From Pavlovales sp. CCMP2436 (taxonomy: Eukaryota > Haptophyta > Pavlovophyceae > Pavlovales), in contig MU631624.1 of assembly GCA_026770615.1 (NCBI GenBank), forward strand, positions 141,664 through 161,311: a stretch of 19,648 bases of DNA, read 5' to 3'. The translations under genes and the position numbers were made by a program. The notes under the pieces were generated by a model, which saw only the letters and a program-made list of their open reading frames with translations, was not told the DNA's origin and searched no databases. Positions 1-8,261 of the stretch are shown here, piece after piece. Positions within the stretch are counted from its first letter, which is position 1; each line of letters begins with the position of its first letter.

Positions 1-96
1 GAACGCGTCAGCGAACGCGTCAGCGAACGCGTCAGCGAACGCGTCAGCGAACGCGTCAGCGAACGCGTCAGCGAACGCGTCAGCGAACGCGTCAGT
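1..96. repeat. 12-bp tandem repeat, eight units
   Basis: Eight head-to-tail copies of gaacgcgtcagc begin at the window edge; the first seven are identical and the eighth ends in t. The unit contains an MluI site (acgcgt). Because 12 is a multiple of 3, frames stay open through the array: on the minus strand one frame reads Ala-Asp-Ala-Phe repeatedly and another Leu-Thr-Arg-Ser. The array continues to the left edge, so its true length is unknown. Confidence 0.95.
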
Positions 97-180
97 GGGC
101 ACAGGCGCCTGGGCGCGCTCCGCAGCCGCCAGGGCGCGCTCCGCTGCCCGACGGGCTGACCGGCCCACGCGTGCACCCAT
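1..180 (-). CDS. Partial ORF with an ADAF tetrapeptide repeat (hypothetical)
   Basis: From an ATG at 180 the minus strand is open for 60 codons to the left edge, so the end is not in the window. The first 30 or so residues are Ala/Arg-rich and helix-like (for example RRAAERALAAAERAQ), followed by PVPT and then Ala-Asp-Ala-Phe repeats from the 12-bp array. I recognise no family. A start at 180 is only the first ATG; it could instead be an internal exon of the gene whose other part may be the ORF at 196-723. Repetitive GC-rich DNA is often open by chance, so this is tentative. Confidence 0.3.
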   Translation of the reverse strand, partial: MGARVGRSARRAAERALAAAERAQAPVPTDAFADAFADAFADAFADAFADAFADAFADAF

Positions 181-195
181 GCCGCCCACGTGGGG

Positions 196-723
196 CTAAC
201 CCCCCACCGCCGCCCCGCGGCGCTTGCCACCCGCCACCCGCCGCTGCTGCGGCGCGATGACAACGCGAGCGGTTAGCACGAACATCACGCGCCCCTCGCT
301 CACGAACCACGGCACGATCTCGAAGTCAGCGCCATCGGGTAGCACGCTCGCCAGATGTGCGCACAAAACAATTAACCTCGCCATCCAATCGTCGCCCGCC
401 GCAGTCACTCCGCACGCGCCCGAGTTCCACTTCCGCGGCGCGCGCTCCTCGACGTACCGCCCAACGGCGTACGCCCAGCCAAACGGCCCACACCGCGGCT
501 CCACCTGCACGCCTTGTCCAGGCTTGCAGAGGAGCAGCGTCAAGACGCGAAGCTCAACCCCGATCTTGTCGGCCGCGGTCGCGCACGCCGGTGTCGGCGT
601 GCGGTGTGCGGCGTTATCAGCCGCTCTCCTCGGTGTACTCCTCCACCCGCCCTCCTCGGAAGCGACGTTACCGCCGCGCCTCCAAGAGCCCTCGCCGCCG
701 AGCGGCGGCGACGAGTTCGGCAT
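196..723 (-). CDS. Hypothetical protein, 175 codons
   Basis: This minus-strand ORF ends in TAG at 198-196. The first 50 residues are Gly/Arg-rich and look like low-complexity or intron sequence. The part from about residue 53 (DKIGVELRVLTLLLCKPGQG) to about residue 160 has the composition of a folded protein, with hydrophobic strands such as RVLTLLLC, DDWMARLIVLCAHLASVL and RVMFVLTARVVI and no repeats. No family is recognised. The real gene may start inside the ORF or be an exon. The Copia insertion and an A-family scrap (741-845) lie just upstream in its sense, so its 5' part may have been lost. The overlapping plus-strand ORFs look like shadows because they have transposon or Arg/Ser/Pro-biased composition. 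Confidence 0.35.
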   Translation of the reverse strand: MPNSSPPLGGEGSWRRGGNVASEEGGWRSTPRRAADNAAHRTPTPACATAADKIGVELRVLTLLLCKPGQGVQVEPRCGPFGWAYAVGRYVEERAPRKWNSGACGVTAAGDDWMARLIVLCAHLASVLPDGADFEIVPWFVSEGRVMFVLTARVVIAPQQRRVAGGKRRGAAVGG

Positions 724-740
724 CGCTGCATTGCGATTCT

Positions 741-845
741 TGCCCCAAGGGACAGAAATCGCAAATATACGCGGCTTGTCTGCTGGCCCAGTCTATCCCA
801 CCCCTTGCCGGGGGTGGGCCTCTGGCGCAGAGTGTTGGAACCACC
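741..845 (-). repeat. Remnant of the A-family 3' module
   Basis: This stretch closely matches 1275-1366 inside element A1. Shared landmarks are the tttgcccc/gggac start, caaatatacgcggctt, gctggccca, and the G/C hairpin ccaccccttg-c-gggggtggg. It has the same orientation as A1 but lacks the terminal 300 bp that ends in gtgtgtaag. It is therefore a broken fragment, now lying just outside the Copia LTR. Confidence 0.7.
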
Positions 846-980
846 CTTTGGTAGGAACTGGACATGCATTGCCCGGGCTGCCGTCAAAATCGTGGGGCGT
901 GCTTTTTGTTGAGGTACTCCTGCGGTGGCGCAGGGGTCCGGAGTGAATCGCCGTCGAGGGCTGTCGACGGGAGCTAGAGT

Positions 981-2219
981 GTGTGTAAGTTTCTAGTTAA
1001 ACGTCCGTCCCCGGGAGGATCTCACTAGATTAAAGTGTTGAAAAACACTCAGATCCCGGGATCCACTCCGAGCACACGGATAACGTCCCCACCGCTGATC
1101 AGTTCAGACACACGACGATCGACGACTGACGACTCTCGACTGGCGCGCTGACCGACCTCCACTGCTCTCCCTCGCGTCGTCTGAAAATGCAGCACCGTCT
1201 GCGAGTGCGGCCCACCTTCGCGCATCCCAAACATTACTTCCTCGCTAGCCTGGCTCGCATATGTTGAGATTTTTGCCCGGGGGGCAAACCCCACAAATAT
1301 GCGCGGCTTATTTGCTGGCCCATTCTATCCCACCCCTTGACGGGGGTGGGCCTCGGGCGCAGGACTGTGGGTTGCGAGGTGTGGCGGGCTTGCTGGCTCA
1401 TGCCTGGTTTTAGGTTTTTTGTCACCCGAGTGGTGTGACAGCGTGGGTGACTGGCCGGTTTCAAGGGCCCGTTTGGTTGCTGAGCGCAGTGTGCGTGAGT
1501 GGTGCATGAATATGACGGACTTGTCATGGATCAGTGCGTGCATGCGTGATGGGCCTGCTGCGGGTTCGTGGTTTATGGCGGGACTGGCTGGTCCTGTTTT
1601 GGGTTCGGTGGGACTGGCTGCTACTGGTAGCAATGAGGTTTTGGTTCGAGACGGTCTCTGGTTGCGTTTTTCCACGTTTGATGTGCGTAAGCGTTGCTGG
1701 CCTCGGCTGGGCCTGAGAGTGGGCTTAGGCTGCATTGCGCATCAGGCATCTTCGTTTGGCAGGGGTGGTCAGTGCACGGGTGTCCGTTGGAGGTATGGGC
1801 TCTTGCTGTATAGGTGGTATGGCCGTTGGGGATATGGGCTCATACTGAGCGATGCTGTCCGTTGGGGATATGGGCTCATACCGCAGAAATGGTATAGCCG
1901 CTGGTGCCTCGTTTTGGGCGATGCTGTCCGTAAGGAGTATGGGCTCATACTGAATAGGTGGTATGGCCGCTGGTGCTTCGTTTTGGGCGATGCTGTCTGT
2001 TGGGGGTATGGGCTCATACTGCATAGGAGGTAAGGCTGATGGTTCCTTGTTTTGAGCGATACTGTCCGTTGGGGGTATTGGGTCATATTGTATAGCTGGT
2101 ATGGCCGCTGGTGCTGCGTTTTGATTCAGTTTCCTTGCTGCCCGCTCGGCTGTCTGGGCGGCCCACATGCTAGCTACCTTAAACTTATACACGTCGTATA
2201 TAGATATATTTTCCTTCGT
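981..2219 (-). mobile_element. Element A1: 5'-truncated retroposon inside the Copia LTR
   Basis: The insertion splits the LTR sequence ctagagtgacttc. The 6-mer tagagt occurs on both sides (975-980 and 2220-2225), a target-site duplication. In the sense direction (minus) the element enters in the middle of a reading frame, carries that frame to about 1325, then a 3' non-coding part with a G/C hairpin, and ends in aaacttacacac. The related copy A2 (ends at 13630) extends further 5', so A1 is 5'-truncated. Truncation at one end plus a short duplication fits target-primed reverse transcription of a LINE or SINE-like element. No poly(A) tail is present; the tail is AC-rich. Confidence 0.75.
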
Positions 2220-2273
2220 TAGAGTGACTTCTAATAATAGAAGCGAGAGCAGAAACGACTTAAGTTTAATCAT
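1325..2273 (-). pseudogene. A1-encoded repeat protein, truncated and frameshifted
   Basis: Two minus-strand frames together match the protein of copy A2. Frame one (2273-1725) contains the shared ENISIYD and MWAAQTAERAARKLNQ segments, then five to six copies of a 23-residue unit with consensus PPMQYEPIPPTDSIAQ. It stops at a TAA just after the basic PAKRRC. Frame two (1735-1325) carries the basic, His/Pro-rich C-terminal part, with KPKT near the end. Relative to A2, a stretch after the PAKR motif is missing at a gcagcct microhomology, which explains the shift. The ATG at 2273 is not from the element: it and about the first 18 codons come from the Copia LTR. No known domain is recognised. Confidence 0.65.
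1782..2111 (-). repeat. 69-bp coding tandem repeat in A1
   Basis: Five to six imperfect units encode the 23-residue motif; on the plus strand each unit contains variants of atgggctcatactg and gcgatgctgtccgttgg. One unit is shortened. The complementary plus strand is also open through the array, which is a by-product of the repeat. Confidence 0.85.
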
Positions 2274-2396
2274 TGAAACTTATCTTCCTGGTTAAGACAA
2301 TTTCCTTGCTATCTTAGCCGGACTGCGAATGTCCCGGACTGAGAGTCCGGGAGGTTCGAGTCAGGTAAATCTGACCAGTGTCAGATTACCTTGACA

Positions 2397-2404
2397 CCCC
2401 CCTC
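2397..2404 (-). other. Copia polypurine tract
   Basis: The sense strand reads GAGGGGGG directly before the LTR start TGTCAAGG. This is the expected primer site for plus-strand DNA synthesis and lies about 70 bp after the RNase H stop codon (2478-2476). Confidence 0.8.
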
Positions 2405-2475
2405 GATCTGATGATTAGGGTGGATGATGCAGTTGAGAATGTGCATGTTGCCAAAACGCCAAAGTGATGAAGTTG

Positions 2476-4018
2476 CTAGTTGAACTTGGTCGTTGGCTTG
2501 ATCACGTCCGTAATCAGTTTCGCGAATAGCTTGAACTGGGCGCCTTCGAGCGGCTTGGTGAAGCTGTCAGCGATGTTGTCGTTGGTGCCCACCTTCTGGA
2601 TGGAGATGACCTTGTGCTCGACACAGTCGCGAATGAAATGATGCCGGATGTCAATGTGCTTGGTGCGCGAGTGAAACTTGGGGTTGTGCACGAGGTCGAT
2701 CGCGCCCTTGTTGTCCTCAAAGAGCGGGAGCAGGGCGTCGACCTTGGATGATGCCCAGGTCGTTGATGATGTCGAAGAAGTAGATGGCATCCTTGCCGGC
2801 GTCTGCGAGGGCGAGGTACTCGGCTTCTGTCGACGAGAGCGTGGTGATGGACTGCCAAGAGGAGCGCCAGCTGACAGGCGCGCCTGTAAAGAAGAAGACA
2901 TACCAAGTTGTCGAGCGGCGCCGCTTGAGGTCGGCTGCCCAGTCGAAGTCGACGTAGGCCACTAGGTGCGGCAGCGTCTCCTCCTTGCACGTCTTGGAGC
3001 TGCGGTAGAGGAGACCTTGGTTTGTCGAGCCAGCAAGGTAGAGCCAGACGCGCTTGGCGGCGTCGAGCGCAGAGCTGGTCGGAGATGCCATCGAGCGCGC
3101 GAGGAAGCTTGATGCGAAAGCGACGTCCGGCCGACAGGTGTTAGAGACGAAGAGCAGCGCCCCGACCATGGAGCGGAAGTTGGAGCTGCCCTCGCAATCG
3201 AGTAGCTTGGGCTCGTCCGAGCCGTCGTGCTTGTCGAGGTCGATCATCATGGAGGACTTCTTCGTGGAGATGCCCAAGAGGTCGAAGCGCTCAAGGCAGG
3301 TTACGATGTAGAGAGGCATCGACATTGTGATGCTCTTCTCATCCTGCTCGACGTTGACGCCAAGGAAGGTCTTGATGGGGCCGAGGAAGAGGATGTCGTA
3401 GAACCCCTTGAGCTCGTCGATGATCTCTGCGCAGGCCGCTGGGCTTGGAGAGCTCGAGAGCAGAAGGAAGTCGTCCACGAACAAGCCCGCAAGGTCGATG
3501 GAGCCGTCCTCACGGATGCGGCGGTAGACAGACCAGGAGGCGTCGATGCGGTGGAACTTGATGCGTTCCAAGATGTCGAGATTGGATGCCGAGATTGGTC
3601 TTCCACCAGAGTCGGCCACTCTGCTTGAGACCGTTGATGGTGCGGCGGCAGCGCAGCGCGACCTTGAAGCCGGGCGGCGCGATGACCTTGACCTTGGCGG
3701 GAATCCGAGGTGGAGTTGTTCCGAGTCGGGGACCTCAGCGTTGAGGTATGCTGATGACACATCTGCGCTGCAGACTTGCCAGCGAGAGTCGCCGGGCTTG
3801 CGCATGAAGGCGGCGTGAGCAAGGAGTAAACGCAACGAGTCGTAGCGCAGCGTCGGGGAGTAGGTCTCGTCGTAGTGGAGACATGGGATTTGCCGGAATC
3901 CTTGCGCGACGATGCGCGCCTTGTACTTGTCAACTGTCCCGTCGGCTTGAGGCTCGACCTTGAAGGCGAACTTGGTCGGGATGATCGGCACTCGCTCGCG
4001 GATGGAGACCTCGTCCTA
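2476..4018 (-). pseudogene. pol: Copia reverse transcriptase and RNase H, frameshifted
   Basis: The RT entry motif is present (PIIPTKFAFKVEPQADG, then KYKARIVAQGFRQ), followed by the first catalytic Asp region (SADVSSAYLNAEV) and the active site FVDD in GLFVDDFLLL, a variant of YVDD. RNase H follows with YVDFDWAADL, LSSTEAEYLALADA, LFEDNKGAI and KHIDIRHHFIRD, so its acidic residues are kept. Between about 3700 and 3560 the reading shifts out and back: the missing middle, including a GLKQSGRLWW motif, is found in another frame. A further shift lies near 2750. The frame joins upstream to integrase through an in-frame TAG at 4018-4016. The stop at 2478-2476 lies where Copia polyproteins usually end. 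Confidence 0.85.
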
Positions 4019-6212
4019 TGCGTGGAGAACACGGTGGGACTCGAGCTCAGCGATGATGGCAGTGGCCCAATCATTCTTGTAGTCGCCGGCCATGGCGTCC
4101 TTGAAGTTCTCGGGCGTCGGCACGTCGGCGGCGAGTAAGACCATGTTGGCCGTGTAGTTGTGTCGTGGCTGCTGTCGCACCCCGACGCGGAGGACGCCGG
4201 TCGGGCGAACGATCGGCGGAGAGGATGGCTCAGAGGAAGGCTCTGAGGATGGCTCGGAGGATGAAGTCGGCGTGGCGGTGCACGGCGGCGCCGGCGCGTC
4301 ATCGTCGTCTGAGTCCGAGTCTTGGCTGAGCAGCGGCGGGTCGTCGTTGACGTCCTCGCCTTCGCCCCCATAGGCTGCTCTGTCGGCGGCGATCTGGTCG
4401 TCGTCGGGGAAGCCGGAGGTGTTGGTGATCGGGTTGTAGCCGCTGAAGTGTACGCTCCTTGAAGTGTTGTCGGCGATGGTGGACTCGTTCAAGAGCGCAT
4501 GCCGAGAGACCTTGATGACGTTGTCGGCTGTGACTAGAGCGTATCCGAGGGCGTGGCCGTTCTCGAAGATGCCCGAGGATCCATACCCGACGAAGTTGCC
4601 ATGCAGCGCGTGCGGTCCGAACTTGCCGGTGACGTCGCGCAGGGCTTGCCGTAGATATGCCACTGGGGACTTCCATATGCGGAGCTTGGACATGTCGGGC
4701 GCCTTTCCAAAGAGCTTCTCGTATGGCGAGAGCTTGTCACCCGGAGAGGTGAGCTGGTTGCGCGTCCACGCAGTGGACTTGATAGCCCACCCCCACCAGC
4801 GAGGCGACATGCCGGACGCGTTATGCATTGCGCGCACCTCGGGGATGAGGGTGCCAAAGGTGCGCTCTGCGACGCCGTTGGTCTGGGGGTTGTACGGGAC
4901 CGACACCTCGCTGATGAGCATATCGCATTTGCGTACGACGGCCGTCCAGGCCGAGGAAGTGAGCTCCGACGCGCCGTCGAGGTGCAGCCTTGCGCCTGCG
5001 AGTCGGTGCTGGAGGGAGTTGGCTCCCATCTCGTCGAGGTAGAGCTGCAGCTTTGCAGGCGCCTCGGACTTGACGTGCATCATGTAGACGCTGTTGTATG
5101 CCGTAAAGTGTCCTTGAAGACGATGGCAAAGCGCGCGACGTGAGGAGGGAGGCCGTTGATCGGCCCGAGCACGTCGCTGTGGATGATCTCGAACGGTCGA
5201 GTTAAAGGAGTGCGCGTGCCGTTGAAGGGCAGGGCCTTCATCCGCGCGACGTCGGACTCAGAGAAGATCTCAGGCTTGGCCTCGGCGCCGACGATGTCAG
5301 GATGCTGAGCGATCGTGCGGCGGACGGCGTGGCGACCTGCGTGGTTGAAGCAGGCCCGCCAGAGGTCAGGTGTCTCCTGCGAGAGGTTAGCAGAGAGCGC
5401 CTTGTGGATGGTTGGCGTGTAGTCGAGCGGCACGTTAGCCGAGCACTTGATGAGGTGATCAATGCCGAACTTGATCTGTGTGCGCCGAGTCGACGCGATG
5501 GACTTCAGGGAGCCACCGTTGACGTCGAAGATGATGGAGCAGCCTTGAGCTGCCAGCGAGCGGACTGAGATGGGCGGTGTCTCCAGGCCATGCACGGAGA
5601 GCGCGTCGATGAAGTCAACTCGTAGGTATCCGCTGACGTCGTCTGTGAACGTGGCGGAGATGAGGCCGATGTGCATAGCTTGCATAGCTGCGCGGTTGGC
5701 CACAAAGATGCTGGCCTTGGTCGGCTGTGGGTCTGTGATGAGTCCCCAGCTCTTGTCGACAAGCATGCTGACGGAGCAGCCCAAGTCGAGTTTGGCGTCG
5801 AAGACAAACTTGCGAGCGTCCTGATGGGCGCCGAGAAGTGCGTGTCCTCCTTATCCTTGGTCACGCTGTAGGCCGTGAGGAGGTGCTGAGCAGGCTTGCA
5901 CGTGAAGATCGGCAAGCGCGCTTGGCCGGTCAGCCATGAAGGTTTGAGCGATACATTGGGCAGGTTGCCCTTGGGTTGCTGCGGAGAAGGCAGCGTCGTC
6001 ATGGGAATCGGCTGAAGAGGCGGCGTCAGGGAAGATTCAGTTGGCGGAGCAGGCGCCGACGTGGAGATCGGCTGAAGAGGCGGCTTCTGGGCTGATTCTT
6101 TTGGCGGAGGAGGCGCCGACGTGGACTCTTGGGATAGGGAAGTTAACAGTTTTGTGTTAGAACTTACCTTTATAATCTGTAGTAGCAGAGAGTCGATCGA
6201 TTTCGGCTGCAT
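4016..6212 (-). pseudogene. pol: Copia protease and integrase, frameshifted
   Basis: A Pro-rich linker with two copies of a 20-residue repeat leads into the protease. Its active-site motif reads DLGCS where Copia proteases have D-S/T-G-C/A-S; one C-to-T change in the Ser codon would explain this. The GAG-pre-integrase region (LWRACFNHAGRHAV) keeps the His residues, but the expected Cys pair is not seen. Integrase follows with IIHSDVLGP (first Asp), LHLDGASELTS (second Asp) and PYNPQTNGVAERTFGTL (the Glu), so D,D,E is intact, and a C-terminal LHGNFVGYGSSG element. Frames change near 5838 (before the protease) and near 5105 (inside integrase, just after VFKD). The acidic Ser/Glu/Asp stretch around 4200-4330 links integrase to RT. 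Confidence 0.85.
6001..6125 (-). repeat. 60-bp tandem duplication in the Pro-rich linker
   Basis: Two copies, 6001-6060 and 6061-6120, share atcggctgaagaggcggc and ggcggagcaggcgccgac with scattered differences. They encode two Pro-rich 20-residue repeats (TSAPPPPKES and TSAPAPPTES) between the Cys-rich region and the protease. Confidence 0.85.
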
Positions 6213-6765
6213 CGGCGGCTGCGAGCTGGCGAGCGCGAAGTACTGCGGCGATGTGATCGGCGATTGCGAAGGAGATGTTGTTGTGCAGGCAGCGGCGTCG
6301 TCAGATTGTTCTGCGATGGCGGCGATGTCGTAGTGTTGTGTGGAGGCGGAGGCGGTTGCGGCGGCTTGAGCATTGAGGAGTACGTGTCCTCCTCAGGCGG
6401 CGGCTTGTGAGTCGGCGGTAGCGCCGATGTGGCTGGGTGCGGCTGCGGCTTGCTGTGCAGCGCCAGCAACGGCGTAAGCCAGGGTCCAGTGTAGTAGGCC
6501 CTTGGCGTGTGGCACGGCTTGCAGAAGTAGCCGAGGGTGCAGATGCGGCAGCGCAGGCGGTCGTTGCCGACCAGCACACACTCCCAGCACTCGTAAGCTA
6601 CTGTGCTGCAGTCCTTGCAGACGAAGTTGTCCTCGTCACCGTGCCAAAGCTCGGGCGGCTCTCCGTCTTGGATGGAGATGAGCTTGGCGGTGGCGAAGCG
6701 CGCGGTGCGCTTGCGGTTGGACATATCCTTGGCCTGGTCACGGCAGTCCTCGAAGGTGCACGAGT

Positions 6766-7311
6766 GTGTAAATGTCTAGAAATACGTCCGTCCCCTGACA
6801 GGTCTCCACCGGACCCACGTGTTGAGAAACACTCGGATCAAGGGACCTTTGCAGAGCACACGGATACCGTCCCCACCGCTAATAAGGCTGATCAGGCACA
6901 CGACAGTCGACGGCTCTCTGACTGACGTACTGACCGGCCGCTGCTGCCTCTCGCTCGTCTAAAAATGCAGCTTACCTTCACACGTGCCGCACCTGTAGCA
7001 CAAAATAAACAGACAAACAACCTCCGGTAGCCTGTATCCCACTGTGTGAAGGGACAAGAATCACACGGTGGGGGCTCATTGTGGTCCCGGTCTACCCCAC
7101 CCCCTCAGGGGGGTGGGCCTCGGGCTCAATATGTTGGAGTTTGTTTCCGAGGCATTGTTCCTCCCTCCTGCGCTTTTGGCGCGCCTCTGCTGGCTGCTGG
7201 GGTGTGCGAGTCTGTGGCCCTGCTTTTGGGCGCGTGGATGGGCGCTGAACACGGTGGTGTGGGGCTCTGACGGCGGTCGCTCCGCTATTGTCTGTGGGTG
7301 GCTGCGTCGTG
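6766..7311 (-). mobile_element. Element B1: about 546-bp retroposon inside the Copia Cys-rich region
   Basis: The segment matches B2 (10607-11170) along its length, and its 3' 200 bp resembles the A family. The 5-mer cgagt flanks it at 6761-6765 and 7312-7316. If the element and one copy of the 5-mer are disregarded, the Cys-rich frame is continuous across the join, which independently supports the boundaries. Sense is minus: the 3' end is ...atttacac(ac). It has the same G/C hairpin module (plus strand ccaccccctcagggggg near 7100) as the A family. No protein of its own is supported; the several ORFs across it have no conserved content. Confidence 0.75.
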
Positions 7312-7851
7312 CGAGTCCGCTTTCGTCCCGCTGCCGATTGTTGTGTCTGGTCCAGCACCATAGATGGTGTGTATGTTTGCTTGGCTTTCTTGTACAGGCC
7401 GGTCGAGCGCTGGACGCCGACGGATGCGCGAGCGATGCAACTCGGCGCGCAGCACTTGGTCGGGTAGATCTCGGAGTCGTCCATGATCTGCCCAGACAGG
7501 ATGCCGGAGACGCGCAGGCGATTGGTGATGTCATCGTCAAGCGGATCGTTGTTGAAGTTGTACGAGGTCGGCTTGCCATTGGCGTCTCGCTGTGGCGTAC
7601 GTCTCGGAGTCGAGCTTGGCGGTCGGGTTGGTCATCGACGCACTGCCCGAGTAGAGGTTCTTCTGGGTGACAAGGTACTGCTTGAAGTGGCAGCTGTTGT
7701 CCTCGCAGTATGGCTCGTCTCCTTGCCCGAGAATGCATCGCGTCGCCTGCTTGCTGCAGTTCTCGGCGAGGCACTGTGTGAGCGTGTTGGGCGAGAGCGG
7801 CATCGAGTGCGTGAGCATGTTGGCCAGGAGCGGCGTGTGCGCAATGGCCTC

Positions 7852-8125
7852 AGGCGGCGACAGGTGCGCGCTGGCCTCGAGCGGCATGTGCGCGGTGGTC
7901 TCGAGCGGCATGCGACGAGATGTGCGCGGTGGCCTCGAGCGGCAAGTGCTCGTTGATCTCGAGCGGCAGGTGCTCGTTGATCTCGGGCGGCATGCGGTCG
8001 TAGATCTCGAGCGGCAGGTACTCGTTGATCTCGGGCGGCATGTGGTCGTAGATCTCGAGCGTCAGGTCCTCGTTGTTCTCGGGCGGCATGCGCTCGTAGA
8101 TCTCGAGCGGCAGTTGGTCTCGAGA
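7852..8125 (-). repeat. 24-bp coding repeat (octapeptide), about eleven units
   Basis: Units on the plus strand alternate ctcgagcggcaggtgctcgttgat types with ctcgggcggcatgcggtcgtagat types. They encode an alternating octapeptide, LPLEIYDR / MPPEINEH. Eight regular units occupy 7934-8125. One unit at 7900-7933 is 34 bp, a 10-bp insertion that shifts the frame; units then decay toward 7852 (MPLETTAH, MPLEASAH). Confidence 0.85.
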
Positions 8126-8261
8126 GAGCGGCGGCGCAGGAAGTTGTTCTAGAGCGACGCGCCGTGAGCGCGTAGGTCCTCCTTGAACTGAGCCGTGAGC
8201 GTGGCCATGCCGGAATGCTCGTGCGGCTCGCGCGTCTAGATCGCGTTCAGGGTGACGCGGG

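Larger units (their letters stand above)
907..2396 (-). repeat. Copia 3' LTR, split by element A1
   Basis: On the plus strand the LTR runs from TGTTGAGG (907) to CCTTGACA (2396), so on the sense strand it starts TGTCAAGG and ends CCTCAACA, the usual TG...CA with short imperfect inverted ends. The piece 907-980 and the piece from 2220 together match 9625-9787 at the other end of the element. Removing A1 (981-2219) and one target duplication leaves about 245 bp. A purine tract immediately precedes it in sense orientation, which fixes the LTR boundary. Confidence 0.85.
6170..8208 (-). pseudogene. Copia accessory region: octapeptide repeats and a Cys-rich zinc-binding module, interrupted by B1
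   Basis: A candidate start is the ATG at 8208 (MATLTAQFKEDLRAHGAS). The order is an octapeptide repeat, a first Cys cluster (C-x4-C-x6-C-x9-C-x4-C-H, near 7800-7700), a polar stretch with a Cys group (TKCCAPSC), then after the B1 insertion a C-x4-C pair (CTFEDC) and an eight-Cys module at 6619-6512 spaced C-x2-C-x6-C-x2-C-x9-C-x2-C-x5-C-x2-C-H, and a Pro-rich tail. The spacing suggests two zinc sites of a RING or treble-clef type; this is inference. Frames change at 7900-7933 (10 extra bases), about 7595, about 7370 and about 6300. Typical Copia elements have no such region between gag and protease. It could be a second structural protein, a captured host domain, or a lineage-specific Gag extension. 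Confidence 0.6.

Noticed and set aside
1..96. Regular repeat array at the left edge as a possible CRISPR.
   Set aside because: Units are directly adjacent with no spacers, only 12 bp long, and the surrounding DNA is eukaryotic.
224..946. 240-codon plus-strand ORF at the left end.
   Set aside because: It runs through an A-family scrap and into the Copia LTR, so it cannot be one conserved protein; composition is typical of GC-rich antisense.
1419..2033. 204-codon plus-strand ORF across element A1.
   Set aside because: It is the antisense of the 69-bp coding repeat; its RWYGRWGYGL pattern only mirrors the repeat, and A2 conserves the other strand.
2322..2360. A tRNA gene with anticodon loop CTGAGAG (GAG).
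   Set aside because: The T-arm does not pair and no acceptor stem is found; it is a hairpin inside the LTR.
7068..7670. 200-codon plus-strand ORF over element B1.
   Set aside because: It crosses the B1 boundary into the Copia coding region and is not conserved in B2.
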